Below, piece by piece: positions 25,913 to 33,789 of a DNA stretch of 64,000 nucleotides; the first letter of the stretch is position 1; each line of letters begins with the position of its first letter. The notes beneath the pieces were generated by a model. It ran no database searches, had not been told where the DNA came from, and was given only the letters and a program-made list of their open reading frames with translations. The DNA lies in NCBI GenBank assembly GCA_964631865.1, contig CAZWAK010000019.1, forward strand, positions 7,766-71,765. Direction: 5' to 3'. Origin of the DNA: JAFDVL01 sp964631865 (GTDB taxonomy: Bacteria > Acidobacteriota > Blastocatellia > RBC074). Both the position numbers and the translations under genes were made by a program.

Positions 25913-27106
25913 ATGAAACAAGCAAACCATCGTATCAAAGCCGTCTTCATCCTGATTTTATTGTCCTTGACCGCAGCTTCCGCGTGGTGGTTCTTCCTGC
26001 GCCAGCCCGCTGCCGCACCGGAAATCATCACGCTCAGCGGTCGCATCGAAGGCGACGAGGCCACTGTTGCCGCCAAGACGTCAGGCCGCATCAGCGACAT
26101 CACTGTGCGCGAAGGCGATGCCGTCACTGCCGGGCAAGTCATCGCCATCCTCGACGATGAACAAATCAAAGCGCGCGAAGAGCAGGCGCGATCCGCCGTC
26201 GCACAAGCCGAAGCCCGCGTCTTGCAAGCACAACAACAGATTTCCGTCTTGCAGGCGCAATTACAACAAAGCCGCTTGAGCCAGACGCAAGCGCGTGCCG
26301 ATGCCGATGGCCGCGTCAGCCAAGCGCAAGCCCACGTCGCCGCCGCCGAAGCCGAACTCTCGAAAGCGCAAGCCAATTACGAACAGGCGCGTTTTGACAA
26401 CGAACGCTTCATGACGCTCGCCGAACAAGGCGACGTGTCCGAACGCGAAGGCCGCCAGGCACGCACCGCTGTCGAATCGCACAAAGCCGTCGTGTTAGCC
26501 GCACAACGCCAAGTCGAAGCGGCGCGCGGCGCGTTGCTGGCCACGAAAGCGAGCCTGGACACGCCCGCGATTCGTGCGGCGGAAGCGACTGCGATTGAGC
26601 AACAAATTCGGCAAGCGCAATCCGCTGTGACGTCGGCGCAAGCCGAAGCCATGCGCGCTCGTGCGCAGCTTGATGAAGCCCGCGCGAATCGCGATGACCT
26701 GAATATCCTCGCGCCTTTCGACGGCATCGTCGCGACGCGCACAGCCGAACCGGGCGAAGTCGTCGCGGCAGGCGCGCCGCTGCTGACGTTGCTGAATCCG
26801 CATCAGGTCTATCTGCGCGGCTTCATCCCGGAAGGCGAAATCGGGCGCGTGCGCACGGGGCAAACGGCGCGCGTTTACTTGGACTCGAATCCGACGCAAC
26901 CGCTTGAAGCCACCGTGTCGCGCATTGATCCGCAAGCGTCGTTCACGCCCGAAAACACGTATTTCCGCGATGATCGCGTGAAGCAGGTCGTGGGTGTGAA
27001 GCTGCAACTAACCAAACCCGAAGGCTTCGCCAAACCGGGGATGCCAGCAGACGGCGAAGTGCTCATTACTGGCACGCAATGGGCGACAACCGCGAGGAAA
27101 GAATAA
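25913..27106 (+). CDS. HlyD-type periplasmic adaptor (YbhG-like)
   Basis: The 397-residue membrane-fusion protein has one N-terminal membrane anchor (about 8-27). The lipoyl halves and a long coiled coil (about 85-235, Gln/Ala rich) follow, then beta-barrel motifs (LNILAPFDGIVATRTAEPGE and VYLRGFIPEGEIGRV). It links the ABC permeases to TolC. AACACGGAGGA precedes the ATG. Its stop and the ATPase start share one base (TAATG at 27104-27108), so the two genes are coupled. The order adaptor-ATPase-permease-permease is that of ybhGFSR. Confidence 0.93.
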   Translation: MKQANHRIKAVFILILLSLTAASAWWFFLRQPAAAPEIITLSGRIEGDEATVAAKTSGRISDITVREGDAVTAGQVIAILDDEQIKAREEQARSAVAQAEARVLQAQQQISVLQAQLQQSRLSQTQARADADGRVSQAQAHVAAAEAELSKAQANYEQARFDNERFMTLAEQGDVSEREGRQARTAVESHKAVVLAAQRQVEAARGALLATKASLDTPAIRAAEATAIEQQIRQAQSAVTSAQAEAMRARAQLDEARANRDDLNILAPFDGIVATRTAEPGEVVAAGAPLLTLLNPHQVYLRGFIPEGEIGRVRTGQTARVYLDSNPTQPLEATVSRIDPQASFTPENTYFRDDRVKQVVGVKLQLTKPEGFAKPGMPADGEVLITGTQWATTARKE

Positions 27107-29112
27107 TGGACGCATTACTCGAAACGACCACAGATGTTACTTGGCAAGACACAATTCAAATTGATTGGGACGAACCGGAAACCATCGAACGGCGCGAGAT
27201 TGCCATTCGCGTGCGCGGCTTGCACAGACGCTACGGCGCGCTCGAAGCCGTGCGCGGCGTTGATCTCGACATTCAGCGCGGCGAAATCTTCGGCATCATC
27301 GGCCCCGACGGCGCAGGCAAAACGTCGGTCTTTCAAATCCTCGGCGGCGTGATGCAACCGACCGCAGGCGCAGCAAAAGTCTTCGGACAATCGGCCCGCG
27401 AAGCGCGTTCGTCCATCGGCTATCTGACGCAGGCGTTCAGTCTCTATCAGGATTTGAGTGTTGCGGAAAACCTGCGCTATATGGGCGAACTGCGCGAACT
27501 CTCGCGCAAAGAAATCGAACAACGCGGGATGCAGTATTTGAAGCTCTTTGATATGGATCGCTTCACGGATCGGCTGGCCGGGCGCTTGAGCGGCGGAATG
27601 AAGCAGAAGCTGGCGCTGGCTTGCGCGTTGATTACCGAGCCGAAAGTGTTGTTGCTGGATGAGCCGACAACGGGCGTTGATCCGGTGTCGCGGCGCGAAT
27701 TCTGGGACACGTTGGCGCAGTTGTCGGCAGACGGGATGACGATTGTCGTCGCGACGCCGTACCTCGACGAAGCCGAACGTTGTCATCGCGTCGCGTTGAT
27801 GCACGACGGCGTGATTCATCAAACCGGCACGCCCGCGCAGTTGCGACACGCTTCGGGCTTGCAGCGGCTGGAAGTGCGCGCGGCGGATTTGAGTCGCGCG
27901 GAAACACTGCTCAGCCAAGTCGAGAGCATCGCCGACGTGCAACGCTTCGGCGACCGTCTGGATGTAATGGCACGCAATGCGGACACGGCAGAAGCCGTGA
28001 CACGCGCGACGCTCGGCAGCGCAGGCATTGCCGTGAACGAAATTCGCACGGGTGCGCCGACGCTCGAAAACACATTCGTTGCCATCCTGCGTGAACTCAA
28101 TGGCGAAGTGAAAACGCCCGCATTTCCGACGCGCCGCAAGTTTCGGGAGCGTGCGCCCGATGCGATTGCGATTGGCGCGCACGATTTGCACAAACGCTTC
28201 GGCAAATTTCACGCCGTCAAAGGCATCAACCTCGAAGTCAAATACGGCGAGATTTACGGCCTACTCGGCGCGAACGGCGCAGGCAAAACGACGACGATCA
28301 AAATGCTCTGCGGCCTGATTGAAGCGACGAGCGGTGATCTCACGTTGGCCGATGAAAAAGGCGGGTTTCGTTCGAGTTTCGTGCGCCAACGCATCGGCTA
28401 CATGTCGCAAAAGTTTTCGCTCTACGACGATCTGACGATTCTGGAGAATCTGGATTTCTTTGCGGGTGTGTACGGCGTGCCCGCGCATGAACGCGAAGAG
28501 AAGATGCAATGGGCGTTGGAATTTTCAGGACTCACGGGGCGCGGCAATATGCTGACGGGCGCATTGCCCGGCGGCTGGAAACAACGTGTCGCTTTCGGAG
28601 CAGCGATTATGCACGAACCAAGTGTTTTATTTTTAGACGAACCGACCTCCGGCGTGGATCCGCTCGCGCGCCGTTCGTTCTGGCAAATGATCAATCGGCT
28701 CGCAGATCGCGGCGTCGCCGTGTTGGTCACGACGCATTACCTCGAAGAAGCTGAACAATGCAATCGGCTCGGCCTGATGGTTGCGGGCGAATTGGTCGCG
28801 CAAGGCACGCCGACCGAAATCAAAGCCGCACAGCCAGGCCATCTGATCGAACTCAACACGAGCGCGCCGCAACAGGCCGCGAACCTGCTCAAAGCCGAAA
28901 TGGAAGCGTGGCGGGTTTCCTTGTTCGGCGACCGCTTGCACGTCATCGTGGATGAAGAAGTGCTCGCGGCGATTCAAAACCTGCAACAGCGATTGCGCCG
29001 CGCTGGTGTTGAAGTGCGCGACGCTTACGAAGAACGCATCTCGCTCGAAGACGTGTTCATCGCGGTCGTCGAACAAGCGCGCCGCGAAGGCAAGGTGGCG
29101 AGCGAGGATTGA
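27106..29112 (+). CDS. fused double ABC-transporter ATPase (YbhF-like)
   Basis: The 668-residue protein carries two ABC ATPase domains in one chain. Domain 1 has Walker A GPDGAGKTS at 66-74, signature LSGGMKQK at 161-168 and LLLDEPTTG at about 182-190. Domain 2 has GANGAGKTTT from 388, a degenerate signature LPGGWKQR at 487-494 and LFLDEPTSG shortly after. Asp replaces the usual Asn in the first Walker A, and Pro replaces Ser in the second signature, so the two sites may differ in activity. It powers a YbhFSR-type exporter with the following two permeases. The start overlaps the adaptor stop by one base. Confidence 0.95.
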   Translation: MDALLETTTDVTWQDTIQIDWDEPETIERREIAIRVRGLHRRYGALEAVRGVDLDIQRGEIFGIIGPDGAGKTSVFQILGGVMQPTAGAAKVFGQSAREARSSIGYLTQAFSLYQDLSVAENLRYMGELRELSRKEIEQRGMQYLKLFDMDRFTDRLAGRLSGGMKQKLALACALITEPKVLLLDEPTTGVDPVSRREFWDTLAQLSADGMTIVVATPYLDEAERCHRVALMHDGVIHQTGTPAQLRHASGLQRLEVRAADLSRAETLLSQVESIADVQRFGDRLDVMARNADTAEAVTRATLGSAGIAVNEIRTGAPTLENTFVAILRELNGEVKTPAFPTRRKFRERAPDAIAIGAHDLHKRFGKFHAVKGINLEVKYGEIYGLLGANGAGKTTTIKMLCGLIEATSGDLTLADEKGGFRSSFVRQRIGYMSQKFSLYDDLTILENLDFFAGVYGVPAHEREEKMQWALEFSGLTGRGNMLTGALPGGWKQRVAFGAAIMHEPSVLFLDEPTSGVDPLARRSFWQMINRLADRGVAVLVTTHYLEEAEQCNRLGLMVAGELVAQGTPTEIKAAQPGHLIELNTSAPQQAANLLKAEMEAWRVSLFGDRLHVIVDEEVLAAIQNLQQRLRRAGVEVRDAYEERISLEDVFIAVVEQARREGKVASED

Positions 29113-29124
29113 GGAACCAGTGGC

Positions 29125-29262
29125 GTAACGCGATTTGCCAAATCGCGCCACATTTTCAGGTAACGCGATTTGCCAAAGCGCGCCACATTTTCAGGTAACG
29201 CGATTTGCCAAAGCGCGCCACATTTTCAGGTAACGCGATTTGCCAAAGCGCGCCACATTTTT
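29125..29262. repeat. four tandem 35-bp units of the GATTTG palindrome
   Basis: Units start at 29125, 29160, 29195 and 29230, with a strict 35-bp period. Each is GTAACGCGATTTGCCAAA followed by (T/G)CGCGCCACATTTTCAG. The first unit has the perfect palindrome (CAAATCGCG); the next three carry T to G (CAAAGCGCG), which leaves one mismatch. The array fills the gap between the ATPase stop and the first permease start at 29273. Only this copy of the family is amplified. Confidence 0.95.
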
Positions 29263-29272
29263 TAGGAACTCT

Positions 29273-30373
29273 ATGAAACGAATCCTTGCGCAAGCACGCA
29301 AAGAATTGACGCAAATCTTTCGGGATCGCTTGACCGTCGCGCTCGCGCTCGTGTTGCCGCTGATCCTGCTCTTGATGTACGGCAAAGCGATTTCGTTCTC
29401 GGTCAAAGACGTGGCGATTTATGTCGCGGACTTCGATCAGACGCCGCGTTCGCGCGCTTACATTGAAGCCCTCGCGGCCTCGCGCACGTTTCGCCTCGTG
29501 GCGTTGCCGGAAGGCTTGCGCGCTGAAGACGCGCTCGCGGCTGAAGTCGTGCGCGCGGTCGTTACGATTCCCGGCCACTTCGAGCGCGATCTGGCGCGCG
29601 GGCGCAATGCCGAGGTGCAGTGGTTGATTGATGCTACTGACGCCAACACGGCAAACATTCTGCGCGGCAATGCTGCCGCCGTCACGCAGGCGTTCGGACA
29701 AGGCAACATCACTGCCACAGCGCCGGTTCAAGCCGAGGTGCGGCTTTGGTACAACCCCGGACGCGAATCGGACAAATACATCGGCCCTGGCGCGGTCGCC
29801 GTCGTGCTGGCATTGTTTCCGCCGTTGCTGGCGGCGCTGGCGATGTCGCGCGAACACGAGCACAAAACGATTTTGCAAGTTTATGTGTCGAGCATCTCGG
29901 CGTGGGAATTCATTCTCGGCAAAACGCTCGCGTATGTCGTCATCGCGCTCGCAGAATTCGTGCTGGTGGTCGCGCTCGGTATGTTGGCCTTTGGGCTGCG
30001 CTTTGTCGGTGATCCAACGCCGTTCCTAGTCGGCGCGCTGATTTATCTGGCTTGCAACATCGCGTTCGGCGTGATGGCCGGAGCCACGATTGACAATCAG
30101 GCTGCGACGATTCAAGTCGTCGCGATGGTCAGCTTTCTGCTGTCGTTTTTGCTGTCGGGCTTTATCTTCCCGCTCTCGAACGTGCCGTCGGGCATTCGCT
30201 GGGTCGCGTACCTTGTGCCTGCGCGGTACTTCATCGAGATCACGCGCGATGCGTTTGTGCGCGGGAGTGGCTGGGGCGCGGTGTGGCCGTGTCATCTGGC
30301 GCTCGCGTTGCTGGGATCGTTTTTTCTCTTCAGAGCGTGGCGCAGGCTGCGCAATATGCAGGTGGAGGTCTAG
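29273..30373 (+). CDS. ABC-2 type permease (YbhS-like)
   Basis: The 366-residue protein has one N-terminal membrane helix (about 21-41), a periplasmic domain (about 45-170) and five further helices in the C-terminal half. It carries the ABC-2 motif LLAALAMSREHEHKTILQVY and later SGFIFPLSNVPSGIRW. It forms the membrane channel of the YbhFSR-type exporter with the next gene. The ATG at 29273 has TAGGAA upstream; the open frame from 29240 begins inside the tandem repeat and is rejected. It starts immediately after the four-unit repeat, which may affect its translation. Confidence 0.94.
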   Translation: MKRILAQARKELTQIFRDRLTVALALVLPLILLLMYGKAISFSVKDVAIYVADFDQTPRSRAYIEALAASRTFRLVALPEGLRAEDALAAEVVRAVVTIPGHFERDLARGRNAEVQWLIDATDANTANILRGNAAAVTQAFGQGNITATAPVQAEVRLWYNPGRESDKYIGPGAVAVVLALFPPLLAALAMSREHEHKTILQVYVSSISAWEFILGKTLAYVVIALAEFVLVVALGMLAFGLRFVGDPTPFLVGALIYLACNIAFGVMAGATIDNQAATIQVVAMVSFLLSFLLSGFIFPLSNVPSGIRWVAYLVPARYFIEITRDAFVRGSGWGAVWPCHLALALLGSFFLFRAWRRLRNMQVEV

Positions 30374-30374
30374 T

Positions 30375-31523
30375 ATGAAGAATCTGCTACACAAAATTCG
30401 TGGTCTGCGCCTCGTGGCGCTGTTGCTGAAAGAATTGCGGCAAATCAAACGGGATCGCAAATTCATGGCGGCGTTGATTCTGCCGCCGACCGTGCAATTG
30501 ATCCTGTTCGGCTTTGCGCTCAACCCGAACGTCACGGGGCTGCAACTCGGCGTCGTAGATGACAGTCGCTCGGTGCTGAGCCGGGAGTTGATTGCGGCAT
30601 TTGAGGCGAGCAATTCGTTTCAAGTCAAACGGCACTTCGCTTCGGCGGAAGAATTGGGACGGGCCTTGAGCGCGGGGCAACTCGACGGCGGGCTGATCTT
30701 CCCGACGGATTTCGCGCGCCAACGCGAACGTGGCGAAACGGCGAAAGTGCAACTCGTGCTCGATGCCGTCAATTCCAACACCGCGGGCATCGCGTCGGGC
30801 TATGCCGAGCGCATCATCGCCGCGTTCAATCAACAGTTTTTCCGCAGCGATACGGCGGTCGCATTACAGTCGAGTGCTGCCACCGCTTCGGCACGTGTCG
30901 CACTGCTCTACAATCCGGGCTTGCGCAATTCGTGGTTTATCCTGACGGGCGTGTTGGGGATTCTGTTGATTATGAACGGCTCGCTCGTCGCGGCGGGCGC
31001 GATGGTGAAGGAGAAGGAAGTCGGCACGATTGAGCAATTGCTGATGACGCCTGCGGCGGCGTGGGAAATCATCACGGCGAAGATCGCACCCTTGTTTTTA
31101 TTGCTCTCGCTTGATGTGTGGATCGCGCTCGGCGTCGGCTGGCTGGTGTTTGATGTGCCGGTGCGCGGGAGCGTGATTTTACTGTATTCGGCGGGCGCAT
31201 TGTGTGTGCTCGCCGGCATCGGTCTCGGCACATTTCTCGCCACCTATTCGCGTTCGTTGCAACAAGCGCAGTTGATGAGCTTCTTCGTCAATCCGCCGCT
31301 CGCCATGATTTCCGGTGCCACGACGCCGATTGAAGCGATGCCCGCCTGGATGCAGGCGTTCACGTGGATCAACCCCGTGCGCCATTTCTCGACGATTGCG
31401 CGCGGCATCCTGCTCAAAGGCGCAGGGATTGAGTTGCTCTATCCGTATTTGATTGTGCTCTTCACTTTTGCTGTTTTGCTGGTGGGACTGAGTGCCTGGC
31501 GCTTTCGCAAGCAACTAGGCTGA
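30375..31523 (+). CDS. ABC-2 type permease (YbhR-like)
   Basis: The 382-residue second permease has the same plan as its neighbour: N-terminal helix (about 35-55), periplasmic domain with DDSRSVLSRELI, and C-terminal helices. The family motif is MVKEKEVGTIEQLLMTP, and NPPLAMISGATTPIEAMP precedes the last helices. GGAGG lies a few bases upstream of the ATG, inside the end of the preceding gene; the two are separated by one base. Its last 62 bases overlap the 3' end of the sensor-kinase gene on the opposite strand. Confidence 0.94.
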   Translation: MKNLLHKIRGLRLVALLLKELRQIKRDRKFMAALILPPTVQLILFGFALNPNVTGLQLGVVDDSRSVLSRELIAAFEASNSFQVKRHFASAEELGRALSAGQLDGGLIFPTDFARQRERGETAKVQLVLDAVNSNTAGIASGYAERIIAAFNQQFFRSDTAVALQSSAATASARVALLYNPGLRNSWFILTGVLGILLIMNGSLVAAGAMVKEKEVGTIEQLLMTPAAAWEIITAKIAPLFLLLSLDVWIALGVGWLVFDVPVRGSVILLYSAGALCVLAGIGLGTFLATYSRSLQQAQLMSFFVNPPLAMISGATTPIEAMPAWMQAFTWINPVRHFSTIARGILLKGAGIELLYPYLIVLFTFAVLLVGLSAWRFRKQLG

Positions 31524-32871
31524 AGGGCGTCAGGCTCGCGGGCAACTGTAGGCGGACGATCAAGCCTGCCTCGGCGGCATTGGCGGCTTGCACATTGCCC
31601 CCGTGCAAACGAATCGCACGTTCGGTGATGGACAACCCCAGCCCGGTTCCGCCCGAATACCGATCCCGCGCATCGTCTACGCGATAGAACGGGCGAAACA
31701 GATGCAAGAGCGCCTCGTCAGGGACGCCCCTGCCGTGATCGCGCACGGTGATGCAAACGGCGTCCGGTTGCTGCGACAGCGTGATTTCGACGGCGGTTCC
31801 TTCAGCGGTATGACGAATCGCATTGCGCACGACGTTTTCAATCGCGCTGCGCAACAATCGTTCGTCGCCCGTGATAGTACATGCCGCCAGCGCCACCAGC
31901 CGCACCGAACGGTTTTGATTGCGCGCTTCAAATTCGGCATCGGCGACCAAATTTTCCAGCATCTCGGCGAGTTGGATCGGTTCGCGTTTGATGAATTGCT
32001 CGCCGCTTTCCAACTCGGTCAGCAACAGCAATTGCCCGATCAATTCGTTGAGGCGTTCGGCTTCGCGTTCGATGCGGTCGTGCGCTTTGACCGCGACGTC
32101 ACCAGCTTGCCGCCGCGCCACGCCCAACGCCAGATTGAGCCGCGTCAAAGGCGAACGCAACTCGTGCGAGATGTCGCCGAGCAAGCGGCGCTGTCCGTTA
32201 ATGAGCGATTCAATGCGCTCAGCCATGCGATCAAATTCCCGCCCCAATTCGGTGGTTTCGTCGCGTCGTTTGCCGAGCGCCGCGCCGACGCGCGCGGACA
32301 GATCGCCCGTGGCCAATTGCTGTGTGGCGGCGCGCAATTGCACGAGCGGTGCAGTCAAATAGCGCGCCAGCAAATAACAGCCCAAGCCGGCAGACAACAG
32401 CACCACCAAAACCTGCAAGGCCAAACGGCCCGGCGTGCCGAACAACTGCCCGCTCAGAAAATCCGGCATAGCGTGCAGATACACATAGCGGCGACCATTC
32501 GTCGTTTGAACTTGCATCACGAAGTAAGTTCGTTCGTCTATGACCATCTCACGCCGCGTCGGGGTTTGTAAGGCCGCCGCTTTCAGGGCTTCCGTCACTT
32601 CACGTCCGGCGAGTTCCTGCCCCGTTTCATCCAGCAAATACGAGGGATTTTTGAGATTTTGATCGAGGTAATCGAGATAGGTGGCGAGTCCCGCGAGTCC
32701 CGCCTGTTCGTAGATTTTGGCCGCTTCCTGACCGAACATGCGGAACGGGTCGCCCACCTGCGGCTGCAAACGCGGACTGAGCGTGAGCCACGTCACGGCG
32801 AGCATACTCAAAATGATGAACGCCATCGCCGCCCAGAACCACAGGAAGATTTTCAGGAAAAGACTTTGCAT
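31462..32871 (-). CDS. sensor histidine kinase (CpxA-like)
   Basis: The 469-residue inner-membrane kinase has helix 1 (about 8-28), a periplasmic sensor (about 30-147), helix 2 (about 148-170), HAMP, and a HisKA domain with LGDISHELRSPLTRL (His236). The ATPase domain follows, with N box ENVVRNAIRHT, DHGRGVP and GGTGLGLS. CpxA-type kinases sense envelope stress. It lies two bases after its response-regulator gene. Its 3' end overlaps the convergent permease gene by 62 bases, which ties it physically to the efflux operon, so regulation of that operon is plausible. Confidence 0.95.
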   Translation of the reverse strand: MQSLFLKIFLWFWAAMAFIILSMLAVTWLTLSPRLQPQVGDPFRMFGQEAAKIYEQAGLAGLATYLDYLDQNLKNPSYLLDETGQELAGREVTEALKAAALQTPTRREMVIDERTYFVMQVQTTNGRRYVYLHAMPDFLSGQLFGTPGRLALQVLVVLLSAGLGCYLLARYLTAPLVQLRAATQQLATGDLSARVGAALGKRRDETTELGREFDRMAERIESLINGQRRLLGDISHELRSPLTRLNLALGVARRQAGDVAVKAHDRIEREAERLNELIGQLLLLTELESGEQFIKREPIQLAEMLENLVADAEFEARNQNRSVRLVALAACTITGDERLLRSAIENVVRNAIRHTAEGTAVEITLSQQPDAVCITVRDHGRGVPDEALLHLFRPFYRVDDARDRYSGGTGLGLSITERAIRLHGGNVQAANAAEAGLIVRLQLPASLTPFSLVACESARHSVPPAKQQK

Positions 32872-32873
32872 GC

Positions 32874-33575
32874 CTAGTTGGTCGTGCTCGGTTTGGCATA
32901 GATATAGCCGACCCCGCGCACCGATTTGATGCGCTCGACGCCGTTGACTTCCACGCCGAGTTTTTTGCGCAGATTGCTGATGTGCGTATCAATGCTGCGA
33001 TCCAGCGGATTGAATTCTCGACCGAGCACGGCCTGGCTGATTTCTTCGCGCGAGAGAACGTTGCCAGCGGCTTGCAAGAGCAGCACGAGCAAATCGAATT
33101 CCGCCGAAGTCAAATCGAGTTTTTCTCCGCCGCAATGCGCCACGCGGGCGCTGCAATCCAGGCTGACATCGCCGATGAGCAAACGACGGTCGGCGTTGGT
33201 GGCGGGAGCGATAGGATTCGTGCGACGCAAGATGGCGTGAATGCGGGCGACGAGTTCGCGCGGGTTGAATGGCTTGGGCAAATAATCGTCCGCGCCGAGT
33301 TCCAGTCCGACAATGCGATCCACATCGCTGCCGCGCGCCGTCAGCATCAGCACGGGCAAACGCGACTGCGCGCGCAAACGACGCAACACTTCAAAGCCAT
33401 TGATGCCCGGCATCATCACGTCCAGCACGATCAATTGATGTTCGTCCGACAGCGCGCGCGCCAAACCGAGTTCCGGGTTGTTGCTCGCCTCGACGGCAAA
33501 GCCGTCAGGTTCCAGATATTCCGCGACCAGGTCACACAACTCCGTATCATCGTCAATCACAAGAATTCGCTCCAC
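32874..33575 (-). CDS. OmpR-family response regulator (CpxR-like)
   Basis: The 233-residue protein has a receiver domain (about 1-120) with the acidic pocket DDD at 8-10, phospho-Asp52 in LDVMMPG and Lys in PKPFNP. A winged-helix DNA-binding domain follows (about 135-230, with LDLTSAEFDLLVLLL and DTHISNLRKKLG). It binds DNA as a dimer at direct repeats when phosphorylated by its kinase, whose gene follows after two bases. It is transcribed away from the dioxygenase gene, from the 33576-33789 spacer, where a 10-bp direct repeat is a candidate target. Confidence 0.96.
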   Translation of the reverse strand: MERILVIDDDTELCDLVAEYLEPDGFAVEASNNPELGLARALSDEHQLIVLDVMMPGINGFEVLRRLRAQSRLPVLMLTARGSDVDRIVGLELGADDYLPKPFNPRELVARIHAILRRTNPIAPATNADRRLLIGDVSLDCSARVAHCGGEKLDLTSAEFDLLVLLLQAAGNVLSREEISQAVLGREFNPLDRSIDTHISNLRKKLGVEVNGVERIKSVRGVGYIYAKPSTTN

Positions 33576-33666
33576 GATTTCCTTCTACTCCTCGATGTGG
33601 GATGCTCGGTCAGCCATAAAAGCCGCGACCGATGGCCAAACTCTAGCACAGGTTGCCTCGGAGAAT

Positions 33667-33686
33667 TGTGAAGAAGTGTGAAGACG
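33667..33686. promoter_or_regulatory. candidate response-regulator box: 10-bp direct repeat
   Basis: TGTGAAGAAG is followed directly by TGTGAAGACG (33667-33686). OmpR-family regulators bind direct repeats about 10-11 bp apart. The site lies 92 bp upstream of the regulator gene and 104 bp upstream of the divergent dioxygenase gene. No clear sigma-70 boxes were found for either. Confidence 0.4.
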
Positions 33687-33789
33687 ATTCCGACAAAACT
33701 CGACACACAAGCGCCGTTTGTTTTGCTAAGGTGTGGGGCGTCGGAATTCTGCGAAACTACGATAAGCAACCAGCTACAGGAGATACGAT

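Noticed and set aside
29125..29262. Possible CRISPR array
   Set aside because: Units are directly adjacent with no variable spacers, and no cas genes are present; it is a simple tandem repeat.
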